Source: Dicaeum eximium (Eukaryota; Chordata; Aves; Passeriformes; Dicaeidae). From it: a stretch of 64,000 nucleotides of DNA. The stretch lies in the NCBI GenBank assembly GCA_013396995.1, contig VWZP01009951.1, forward strand, positions 731,811 to 795,810, read 5' to 3'. Under the pieces are notes generated by a model. That model saw only the letters and a program-made list of their open reading frames with translations, had not been told where the DNA came from and did not search any database. Position numbers and translations under genes: made by a program. Shown here piece after piece: positions 45,625 to 57,300 of this stretch; positions within the stretch are counted from its first letter, which is position 1, and every line of letters starts with the position of its first letter.

Positions 45625-46013
45625 TGTTCTGGGTTTGCATGGCCTGGTTTTTGGTACTAGGGAGGGTTATAGGGGTGGCTTCTGTGAGAAGCTGCTCGAA
45701 GCTTCCTCCATGTCTGGCAAAACCAATCCCTGGTGGCTCCAAAGATGGAAATGATGCTGGCCAAGGCTGGGCCAGTTAGAAATGGCAGCAATGCCTCTGT
45801 GATAGCAGATTTAAGGATAAAGAAAAGAAAGTTGTGCAGTTGTAATCGTGGCTAGAGAAAAGCAGGGTTAGAACATGTTAGGAGCAGCAGACATCAAGGG
45901 GCAGTGAAGAAGGAGATGCAGGAGGTGTTCCAGGAGCTGGAACTGAGATTCCTCTGCAGCCCATGGAGAAGACCATGGTGAGGCAGCTGAGGCCCATGGA
46001 GTGGGGCCCATCC
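45625..46013 (+). mobile_element. Truncated LTR, same family as the 27.4 kb copy
   Basis: The copy begins TGTTCTGGGTTTGCATGG and carries GGCTTCTGTGAGAAGCTGCT, GCCTCTGTGATAGCAGATTTA and GAACTGAGATTCCTCTGCAG in the same order as the copy in RC3H1 intron 1. Homology fades after about 46013, so only the 5' quarter to third of the long LTR remains. It lacks the GC-rich middle of the first copy. No retroviral coding sequence adjoins it. Confidence 0.82.
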
Positions 46014-48640
46014 TTGAATCCTAATTCTATTCAGAATTCAGAGTACATTTAAGATGTTTTCCACTGAAGCCACTCAACAATGCCTCTTTTCTTATAAAAC
46101 AAGACTGAAATGTGTGTCACAAGGATGGATCCGTATTAAAGGGTATAGAGTTAATTATAATAATGGTGGCTCCCTTCTGCAGTTATATTTGAAAATGAGT
46201 TGATTTTCCAAAGCTGAATATTCCAGGCCTTTGAACACAAAAGGAAGTCTTGGTATTTTGCAAGAATTACCCCTAAGAGGATTTGTGTTGATTTTGATTT
46301 CTAAGGTGTTAGCCCTGTTGCTGGTTTCACTGCTGCCTGAGAATCAAAAAAAGCAAATTGTACTCTCTTCTTGTGCTCTCATTGCCCCCTCTCTGCTTTG
46401 GGTGCCCTAGTTAGTCTGCTAATGTGACTCCTTCAGTATCACCTAACAGCGCAAATCCTACAGAGTTTTAGGTACTTACAAATGCCAGTTGCCACAGAGC
46501 ATAACTATTCATGGGGCAAAGAATTGCAGGGCTGGGCAACTTCAGGTGCTGAAACTGAGAGTGGTTGAGGTCATGCCATGTTAAAGTGAGGCAGAAAATC
46601 AGTTTGTACAGGACTTTCAGCTGGGCACCTGAGAATAGCAGCTTGTCAGCGATGACACAGCATTCTTTCTGTGAATGTCATTCCTGACCATTCCTTTCCT
46701 TTGCCTTCCTGACCCATCCGTGTTCTTCCTTTGCCCTTTCTACCAATCCTGTGCCTTGTGTTGACTTGCTCACACATCCCCCTTTTCCCTTCCCATTTGT
46801 CTAGCTCCAATCTTTCATTTCCTTTTCCTTATAGGACACTAATTTGAGTGGGGGTATACAGCAGGAGGACAGGCTGACATTTAATTTCAGAAATGCATAA
46901 ATTTTCAGAGAAATTTCACTAGCAAGGCACAAAGTAATCAAGTCCACATATCCTTAATAATCTAATTTTGATATTTTTTTAACCTAACATTTTTTTCTCC
47001 TTCTCTACAAAGCCTACTGTCTGTAATGTATTTCCACTACTAATAAAACAATTTATTGCTAAAATAATTCAAACTTTTCTGAACACTCTGTAAGGATTTA
47101 CATCGGATAAAGCCCCTTAAGAGTAGCAAATATTGATAAAAATGCTTTTGCAATAACACCAGTGTTCTTTCACAAAGGTATTTGGTGAATACAGGCTATA
47201 AACTTGACAGTTCTTCCCTTTCCTACTATTCTTTTGAGGTTGAAAACAAATAAAATTGATCAAATATCCTTTGTTGGACCGATAAATTTTAGTGTGGGAG
47301 TAACTGCACTGTCAGTTTAATGTGGTTTAGTCATCCTACTTAAACCCACAAATTTTGAAGGGACTTCATAGTCCCTCAAAGACTCAGAACCAGGCTGACA
47401 GGACATATTTCAGCATCAAATCTAATTATTCCAGAAAGCTCCTAGTCTTCAAGCTAATCATGCTGATTAAACAAGCACTATGTCTGTCACTGAGCAACAG
47501 AATGAAGAGTGTCAGCTTTCTCAAAACAAGACTGAAATCTTTTCAGTGGATTAGCCTGACTTCAGTCATTACAGGAGCAGTTTGAGAGATGTGTAAGAAT
47601 GATTTAATTTCTTTACACCCCTGCAGTCTAAACACTGAAGTGTTAACATGAAGCTTTGATATACTGATACAATGTTGGGATGAAGGACAAACAGCTCAGC
47701 CCACCCTGTAAGATCACACCTGAAGCCTGACAAACATGGCATGCATTGTTATTCATCATGTCTTAAGTCCTGGATCAGTGGCTAAGGAGGCATGATTTGA
47801 GTTTTCTGGCAAACCAACATAATCTGAAAGAAACAGTGTTTTGAAATTTTGATGCCAATTTTTTAAATTGGTCAGGGAGCAAGAAAGAATATCTCAAAGT
47901 ACGCAACCAGTGCTGCTGAGAACTACTGCTTGTCAGCCAGTCATTTAGAAATGCAGGTCTGCAGTTTCTCTGGATGCACTACACAAATCATGGCAAATGC
48001 TCTTAAAGCTCAGCTCCATAGTCGACTATGACTAAAGAGAGCTAACATAACTTCTCAGATATATTTCCCCAGCCTCTAACAAATGCCAGGTAACACACTT
48101 TTACAGCTTCCTTTAATGATGACTGTGCTTAAAGATTTCGTAACTCGCTGCACATAAAACACTGACTTGAATTTATCATGACATTTCCAGCTGCACAAAA
48201 TGTCTTACTAATAGATCACTTTCAAAGTATTAAATGTTACCCTCTTAATGAAGAAATCAGGCTACAGTAGGATTCTGAATTTTTTATGTACTATGCAAGG
48301 ACTGGCAGCCAGAGATCACACTGAAGTTTGGGATTTTCTGTTTTCAAACTCTTAGCAAATGGGAGACACACTGACCTCTTCTGGGCAACAAGAAACGTAA
48401 CTGGCAGAATTCTTCACAGAAACTGAACGTATTGTTTTTTCTCATTATACCCAAATCTCAGTTCTGACAGCTATGCCACACTGTGTTTACACCAGCAGAA
48501 TGCACAGCCCTTGAAATAAATCAGAACATAAACCTTTCACCATTCTACATACAGCAAAACAGAGGTTCTGAAAAGCCTAAAATGGATTCAAGCCCAAATC
48601 TCTGTTTTGAGTTTTGAGTACCTTTAATTTGCTAATTCCT

Positions 48641-49142
48641 TGTCATGGTTTAAACCCAGCTGCCAGCTCAGAGTTGCTCACTCTCCACCAGCAGGAGAAT
48701 AAAAGTGAGGAGATGCGGGTTAACACAAAGACAGGTTAAGGGGTCAGGAAAGGATGCTAACAGTAGAATTAGAATGCACATGTGCTGCAGAATGCAGCTG
48801 CTCAGCACTCACCGACCAATGCCCAGCAGGCTCCTGAGCAGTGGCCTTGGCCAGCGCTGCCCTGATTTAAACACTGGCCATGACATCACATACTGGGAAA
48901 TGTCCCTTTGGCCACTGGGGTCAGCTGTCCTGGCTGAGTCCCCTCCCAGTCCTTGTGCCTCTGCAGCTCCTGGCTGGCAGCGCATGAGAAGCTGCAAACT
49001 CCTGGACTCAAGAGTAAGAATTGCTTAGCAACTACTGAAAACATCCGTGTGTTACTGACGTTGTCATGCTCCATCCAAAACACAGCACTGCACCAGCTAC
49101 CAAGGAAAAAATTAACTGTACCCCAGCCTAGCCAGAAGCAAC
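48641..49142 (+). mobile_element. Solo LTR of a second avian ERV family
   Basis: The element starts TGTCATGGTTTAAACCCAGC and contains the blocks CATGACATCACATACTGGGA, CCCTTTGGCCACTGGGGTCA and AGCTGTCCTGGCTGAGTCCC. It closes near ATTAACTGTACCCCAGCC. I know these blocks, in this order, from a widespread avian LTR. Length is about 500 bp, and no internal viral sequence follows. Flanking five-base duplications were not evident at the ends I chose. Confidence 0.82.
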
Positions 49143-50505
49143 TTCACGTCCAGCTCTGCATTCATGTGACACTGTCGTAATATATAAATAACTGCCTTTA
49201 AAGCCAAGACACACATGATGCAAAAATGGTTCTACACATTTGGCAAAAGAAGTAAAGAATTTGTCACAAGTTTGATCAGGAAAAAAAAAGTATTCATAAT
49301 ACAACAGAAAACACTAGTTTTGAAATGTTCTACTTCTGCATGAAACAGCCTTTTAAAAAAACTAAGCATTTTTCACTTACACATTGGACTAACAAATTTT
49401 GTTAAAATTTGATCTTTACATCCATCCTTTTTTTGCCCTTCCACAAATCCAGACAGATTGCTTGAAATATAAGTTTTCTAACTTCTGAAACAATTACTAC
49501 TAAAACTTGCTGATAATTGCAAAAATAATTTTCTGTTTCAGCAAAATTGCTTTTCCTTTTGTACATGCCCAAGTATAACAGTAAAAGGAGAATGAAATTA
49601 CTTCAGTACAAATTTGACATCTAATATCAAACAGCAAAACTCTCCAAGGATGACAGGGTGCAGCAGGAGTCATCAGGCTACCACTTAAAAAGAGACCAAT
49701 GTTTTCAACAGGTTGAAATGGAGTTTCAAATGTAATTTTAGAAGAAAAAATGTCTCTTCCTCTGTAAGAGTATTTCCATTTCCTTGGACAGTAATGCTGC
49801 AGTGAATTACTCAAGTAGGAAATTCTAACAGAATTTGTGTTCTCATTAATCTGATCAATTTTGTACAAAACACAGATAGGGATCTCAGGTTTTTCTGAAA
49901 CAATCTTACCTTTCCAGCCACAGCAATGACTCAAAGAGATCCTTCCAGCAGTGAAGAGAACAGTCTTTGTTTTACTTCTTCAGCCAAAATTTTATCCTGT
50001 TTATATAAATATATATGCAATATATACAAAGCACCAACAGATAACAGAATGTTTCATATCAAGGCTACAAAAAATTCAGCCTACAAGACCAAAGGAGTTT
50101 ACAGTCCAATGAAGTACAGCTGAAATAAGGGAAATAAACATATTTTACTATTTACAGTTTGAATGTTGGCCAAAAAAACCCCAACCAAACAAACCACCAA
50201 AAAAACCCCAAAGCTCTTTTCTTTCTGTTTCTTAGCTGAGTCCTTTAGGAAGAAACTGGAAGTTTTCTAAACAAACACATGTACTCTGACAATGAATAAT
50301 TCCAACAGTGTGTATTGTTGCAATGGCCTGTTACTATCCATACCAAAACACCCTATTCACAGCTCACATGCTGCCTGAAGGACACCCAGTGAACTCCATT
50401 CCCCAGCTGTTTCCTTTGGTCCATGGGACACAGCTCAAGGATCTTCCACAGCAGTGTTGTCATCAACAATAATCTTCTATATGCCTTTTCCTTTTATTAC
50501 TTCCC

Positions 50506-50510
<5 letters not shown>

Positions 50511-50539
<29 letters not shown>
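50511..50539. repeat. Poly-A tract, 29 bases
   Basis: A perfect A-run in the spacer, about 0.7 kb downstream of the UCHL5 poly(A) site. No retroposon body was recognised beside it. Confidence 0.95.
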
Positions 50540-50543
<4 letters not shown>

Positions 50544-51234
50544 CTGCTTTAAAGACTTAAATTGAACATACTCCAGAAGAGGAATACCTTACATCCAAGA
50601 ATATTAACTCCCCAAAACAATAGTGTGCCTTCTTTCTATCTCAAATTTAGAATGCATATACTCAAGTCACAAGGCTGATGACCTCCATATCCTAATCATC
50701 TTATCCCATAATAAAATACCACAGAAAGAAGTTTGCCAAAATAAAAATGGGAATATTTATTATCTTTTCTACTAAAGCAATGCAGTTCTTTTGAGATTAT
50801 ACATTGGTCTTTGCAAATGTTTCTACAGCTGAATTAATACTTTTCCATTTTGTAAAAAAATTAGACACATACTTCATAAAAACAAAGACACAGGCTATGT
50901 CACTGAACAACTGGAAAGGATTGTAACTGTTAGTAGGGATGAGCAAAGAAAGCTCATGCTTATACTTAAACCTCTGGCATTTGTATCATTATTATGTTCA
51001 AGTGGGACAAAATGGGGACATTTTCCTTGTACATTTCTGGGTCCACTTCCCAAGCTTTCAGCAATCAGACAGACTGTTAAATACTGAATGTGACCAGGAG
51101 AACCTAAACATTGCCCAGCAGTACTACATGCACAAGATGCAGGGGAAGAAGAGTCAGACCCATGCAAACAGTACAAGACAAACCATTACAACTGGCAAAC
51201 GTGCACTGGACAAAAATTGAAGTTTATGAAAAGC

Positions 51235-51240
51235 TTTATT
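51235..51240 (-). terminator. UCHL5: UCHL5 poly(A) signal AATAAA
   Basis: AATAAA on the minus strand, 59 bases after the stop codon, implies a 3' UTR of only about 80 nt. The signal lies in the context ACAAATAAAGC. More distal signals may also be used. Confidence 0.75.
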
Positions 51241-51298
51241 TGTTGTCATGAAAATAGTATCAGAAGCAAGTAACTGTATGTGTTTTGCAAAGTCATCT

Positions 51299-51343
51299 TC
51301 ATTTGGCCTCCTGAGCTTTCTTGGCATTCTGTTTTTCTTTTGC
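51299..51343 (-). CDS. UCHL5: UCHL5 exon 11: C-terminal tail and stop
   Basis: The acceptor is GTTTCCTAG|GCAAAA, with 14 codons (AKEKQNAKKAQEAK) and TGA at 51301-51299. The basic KEKQ tail is the RPN13-binding end. The 3' UTR follows to about 51215. Confidence 0.96.
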   Translation of the reverse strand, partial: AKEKQNAKKAQEAK

Positions 51344-54300
51344 CTAGGAAACAAGGGGAGATGATGTCAAGCTTTGACAAGACGAAGGTCATTCTGGAGC
51401 TTTGAATGACTACCCATTACATTTCTGAATATTAAAAATAGGCTGGAAAAAGAAAAATTTAAATGTAAATTTGGACCCTTCAGAAGCATCCTTACTACTA
51501 TTTTACTAGGTTAGTGTATAAAGCCTTTAAGAATAAAAACAGGTTTAAATAAATTTTACAAAAGAAACTGAGATTAGGTATCCTCCATAGGGGAAAAGCA
51601 CTATTTTAAAGACGTAATTTAAACCTTCATTTTTCATACCTCCATACCAATTTCATTTACCATAGAAAAAACTCTTCCTAATGGAAAGATTTTATGTCCC
51701 AAGAAAATACACATTCAGACATACACATTATCAAAACTGAACTCTGAAACAAAACCAAGATGTTCGCGGTTTAGATATTTTAAATAAGTGGAAAAAATCC
51801 CCACAAAAGTTCCTGTCAAAATACTTGCAGACAGATTCTCATAACTCATACCAATCATAAATAGTTCAAACTGATAAGGAACTGGCACTTTCTTCTTTAT
51901 GAATTTACTTAACAAACAGATTGGGCAAGAAGAGGGGACAACTTAGAAGCAATACTGGCCAACAACTTCCTGTAAAAACGAGTTAATTCTCTATCAGGCT
52001 GCTGCTTGTTACCACTTACTATTGAACAGAACAGCATCTAATTCAGTGATTTAGGATTAAGATCTGTTACCACCAGTTCACTGGTAATTCACTTGTGATA
52101 GCAGTTTGATGGGTGTTATAAATGACTTCTGTTAACATGAAACTGGATTACAACTCCACAAGCTACTCTCTTATAAACTATGAGCCTGCAAATTTACCTT
52201 CCTAAATAAATTCAGCTAAAGATTGTACTCATTAAATAACACACAGCTCTTTTTTCATTGTACTAATTCAGAGATCCTTTCTCAGTGAGTACAACATCAG
52301 GGATCCTATCTCTGGCACTCAGCAGAAGTGAATGCCAGCACAGAGCTGAGTATATTTCAAGGACTTGACCAGTTTAATAAACTTGCCAAAGTGGCAGACA
52401 CACTTATTCAAGTTTTAATACAAACCTTAGCGGTAAATTAATGTTAATGGCTAGATACCTTAGAAAGAGGGAAAGCCAAGGCAGTAAATGAGCACAGGAG
52501 CAGGGAAAAGGGAGGGACTGAATTCCCTGCGCTGTGCCATGGCTGCCACAGAGTGTGGGGAGCCTTCCCTGGCCACAGATCTTAGAAGAATAAATGACAT
52601 GGGCTTGTCTATTTAAAAGAGAAGGTATGAAGAATTATAGTAATATACTGCCAGCTAGGAAATACTCACTTTTTCTACTAATGGTATTAACTGCTGGTGC
52701 TCTGCTAGAGTCTTTAACAATTCCATGATGAAAGGCAGGTAGTTATGTTTTCTTCTAATATTTTCAATCTAAAAATAAATTAAAAGCATTAACAATTATT
52801 ATATAGCTGAACTATCTTCTAGTTCCCATCCAGTTCCTTCAGATTAATTCCAAAGCTCCCATATATATATATAAAAAAGCTGTCTTTTTCTTACAATTGT
52901 TCAATAATTTAATCAGAAAAGCAAAGACTACATACCTTATATCTTTTTAATTTTTGGTTCTCTTCTTCAATTAACATCTGGTATTTTGCAACTTCTGATT
53001 GTATAGAACTTAACATATTACTACTTTGATCTGTATCCATAGGCTCCTCCTTCCACAAAACAAAAATTTAAATGGATGATGTTACTCTATTTTTAAATTT
53101 TTCTTTTTTTTTTTTTTTAAGCAAGTTTTGTCTAAAGTATATTTCAATCGCAGAAATATTCAGTTTTGTTTACTATTATAGGAACATTCCAGGAACTTCT
53201 ACAGTTAGTTATAAGCAGGTTCTGGGAAAAAAACCAGTTCCAGCAGCACAGCAAATGAGACAAGGCAGAAAGTCAAAATGACATGGTCAACGCTGTGCTG
53301 AGTGCTCAGCTCAGAGCGGCAGCACTGAGTGCATCACACTGTGCTGGACAGATCCCTGGCCATCACTCCCTGCTTTGTTTACTGCTGCTCCATTTGGAGC
53401 AAGGAAGAGAAGTGAATAGTAAAGCCAACACACAGAAAAACCAGGGAACTACTTTAGCAATTTAAATTCCATGGCCTACCTCTGCCAGTTGCTGCTGTAG
53501 CTCTGCAATCCTCTGCTCATATATCATCTTCCTGTCAGACACAATAGCCATCAGGTTAAACCTTATCTCACCTTCACTGTATCTAAAAGAGAACAGAAAA
53601 ACAACAACCCACTTTCAAAATTAGTTACCAACATGACAAAAGCCCCCTCAATTTCATCTTAAGGAATGCATTTCATGGAAACAAAACTTTAAATGGATCT
53701 ATTAAATCATGTTGTGCTACAGATCCAATCTTATTACAAAATAAAATCAGACCACGAATGAACTCTATCCAATATGTAACTCTTAATAACCTCTCCCCAA
53801 AATTTACTATTCCTGTCTGTGCTCACAAAACAAATAATGAAACTGTCCAAAAAATAAAAGAAAACACGACAACAGAACTTACAGAAGATGTTTCACACAA
53901 TAGTTTTTACTTTCTCATTATTATTACTTATTAGAAAATATTGGAGACTTGACACAGTGTGAGAAATACATTCAACAATTAGATTAGCAGGCCTTTTGGA
54001 GGTTAAATTCTCCAAAAGCAACTGGAAGTCCTGTTTTGCTTATCAAAAAAAAGCAAGTCCTCAAGCAAAAACTTCGAATTGTTTTCTCAAAATGGCATAC
54101 AATCAACTTGATTCCTAACAAATTTGGGACTGCAGTTTGGAATCAGAATTAAGAACTATGAAAGTTCCACAGTATGTTTTTCCAGTGTGTATTTCTAAGA
54201 CAAGCCATTCCCAAGAAAAACTTCAGATCTCTAAATACCAGCTGTATGGACAGAATGACTAGCTAGTAATTTTAAGTGCACAGGCAAATGTTATTCATGG

Positions 54301-57300
54301 TCATGACACTCTTGGCTTTCACTCACAAAGATCCACAGCTGTGTAACAGAGATAACAATCTTCTTTTCCAGAGCACTCGTAGGATCTCTCTTCACTACAC
54401 AGACACCTACTTGGATTAATTATGCAGCAGCACAGTGTCTTTGAGATTTATCTATCATCACATTTGCCTCATGTTGGGCAACAGGTTCTCAAGTCACACA
54501 GTGATATGCATTAAAAAATGATCCATAAGTGTGATTGCCTAGAAATTCGGTGGAAATCCTTTAACTGAAGGAAGTTAAGACTATGGAAATTTTAAGCATA
54601 GGTAAGGTGCTATATTTTAAAGGCATCACGACCATTTACTTTTGTATGCGCTTCTCTATGACGGGCCGCACTGCGCTTATCCAATCATCCTGATGGCATG
54701 CACCTGGGGAAAAAACAGGAGAAAAATTCATCCTCCTGGCAAAATTTAACAAAGGAAAAAAGTCAGTATCATGGCAAAATTTATTGCAAAGTCGACTCAT
54801 ATAATTCAGGCTTATGCAGCAACTTCAGAGTATAAAACAAGTTTTTCCTTAGCTACTGCAGTCTTAAATTACTCATGTGGTTTTTCAGGAGGTGGAAGGT
54901 ATTTTATTAATAACAATAGTTAGAAATGCAGTGGTGAAAGCAATGGAACAAAGCTAAATTTTAAGAGCATAAGCATCTAACATTTGTTTTGCTGATAACA
55001 AGAAATGGGGTGGGTGAAAGTATGTTACATAAGATTTTTACGACACAAGGGAAATTAGTTGGTATGACAACATTGAGGTAAACAGCAAAGGAAAACACTA
55101 TGGACAGGTACAGCTGTTTAATATTAACTCTTGATTCTGTCTATGTAGATGCAATATAATGTTAAAAAGTCAGGCAGAAAGAAAAACCATAAAAGGATAT
55201 ATGATAGAGAACTTGATTTAAAGATATATGACAGGACACCTACAGGTGATTTCCTAAGTTGAAAAAGCCTCTTTTGCAATTTCAAGACCTTAAAGTTAAT
55301 TTAGAGACTCATGATCTTGTGCCCATACAAATGATGTTACTGTCAGGTCTGAAGACTGTACAGTATCTCTAGACAGACTAAAGACAAGATTAAGCAGCAA
55401 GCAGCAGCAAGCCATTGCTCAGCCTAAACATAAATAAAACTGTCAACAAATCTGGGAAAACACTCTGGGAATGAAGTGTGGAACATGTTGTTGACAATGT
55501 ATCAGACTCTGAAGTACAGATACATGATAGGCAGTGCAGAGCTTTTCAACACTCAGCAGGGCACACATATCTTAAGAAAGATTACAAAACAGAAGCCTGT
55601 CTTACAGAGAATAAAGCTATTTTCTTTTAAACCATTAGGAAAACACTTGCTATCTAAGAATAAAGAGGGCAGTGTGTAAACACAAGCCACAGAGTGGAAA
55701 AAAGTGTCCAGAGTTAGCTGTATACATTCTCCCTTTATGTAAACTTCTCTCTTGCAACAAAACTATCAAGGTTTTGGAAGGGATTGCAGGACCTGATGAT
55801 TTGATTACCAAATGAAAAGAGAGAGCATCAGAGACATGGAGGAAGCAGGGAGCAAATTGTGTTTTCAGTCCAAAAAAACTGAAACAATACAAATGACTGC
55901 AACGAAGTACAAGCCTACAGCACATTCAGAAAACTTGCAAGATATTCTTCATTTTAATAAATAATTTGCTTTGAGCCTATAACATATGACCAATTTGTTG
56001 CAAAAAGCCATTGTTAAAATAAAGGATATTCAGCAAAAATGTAAAATATTACCTAAATCAATTGGTCCTTCCCTTAAGCCATCTAGCTCATATAGCCTCC
56101 CATTAACAGGAACATAGCTTACAAAGTGAAAGGCATCTTCTTCCTTTGCTGAAGACTTTGCATCAAACTCAAACATCTGTTGTCTGTGAAGAAAATTTAA
56201 AACCCCCTGAGATTAAAAAGGATTTGCTCAAATTTTGGCCAGATTTAAAACATATGTTACCTGGCAAAACTGTTGTGAACTTGCCGAATCACCTCCGAGT
56301 TGCTCAGTGCTAAACCTTTCATCTGAAAGGAAATAACAGAACACCTGTAAACCACCACAGCTATAACACTGTGACACTCAAAATGCAGAAAACAGTGGCC
56401 ACTCACTGCAGCATCAAAGCTTTGGGAAAATTCTTTAAATTCTGACAAGGTCTCTCCTAGATGAATGTCTTGATGAGCACAGTTTAACAGCACACTTACT
56501 ATGGCTTGAGTTGCACAGGCATTATTTATGACCTAGAAAAAAGCATGGAGAAGTTGGTCAGCACTGGTGATAGAAGTTCACTCCGAAGTGTGTTTGCTTT
56601 TGTTACAAACACACACTTGCTATGCTGATTCACATTAGAGCTGCACCTTAACACAGACTGCATTTGCTGCCTGGGTAGCTACAGAAAAGCCCTTGCTGTA
56701 AGAATATCATCTCCGCATGGCTGTCATATACAATTCTCTGATAAAACTCATATTTCACAGCTGTTCTCAGAAACTGTCACTCCACTGCCTCACCATCTCT
56801 CTAAAGTGATTAAGTGATTCTATGCTCCAAGGCATAGAAGAAAGGCAGAAATCCTTGGATCCCTGTGGAAAAACACAGTAATATTCAAAGCAAGCTCCCC
56901 AAATTGTGTTATTTTATCTATGGCCTTAAAAAAAAAAGTCAACTTTCCCAAGACAAGTCCTTCAAATAATCAGATCTTCTACTAGGAGTAGAAGGTCAAC
57001 AAAATTAATTTGAAGCAATAAAGCACATTATAGAACTTAAAATTTTAATAAAAAGGTTTTCTATGACAAAAAATTTCAAGTATTCTAAGGATAAACTAAT
57101 AAAAGTGTACCAAGACGTAGAGATCGTTTCAATGATGGTTAGCTGAATAATATACTTGCCTTAACTATACTTAACTTTTATAATATTTAACTTTTCAAGT
57201 TAAAGTTACTAGTTTAACACTGTTACATTTCAGTGTTAAATATTCCACTTTTAGAAAATATAAACAACCCCATCATATTAAAGCCATGTGTTTAATGTTT

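Larger units (their letters stand above)
40216..51215. other. Spacer between RC3H1 promoter and UCHL5 3' end
   Basis: About 11 kb without a protein gene that I can support. Content: exon-like plus-strand segments at about 40235-40446, 42476-42554 and 44691-44748; a TG microsatellite (43218-43254); a truncated LTR (45625-46013); a solo LTR (48641-49142); and a poly-A tract (50511-50539). The remaining sequence is AT-rich and unique-looking. Confidence 0.75.

Noticed and set aside
49500..49934. 144-codon minus-strand frame downstream of UCHL5
   Set aside because: AT-rich composition, no recognisable motif, no promoter, and no splice sites linking it to UCHL5.
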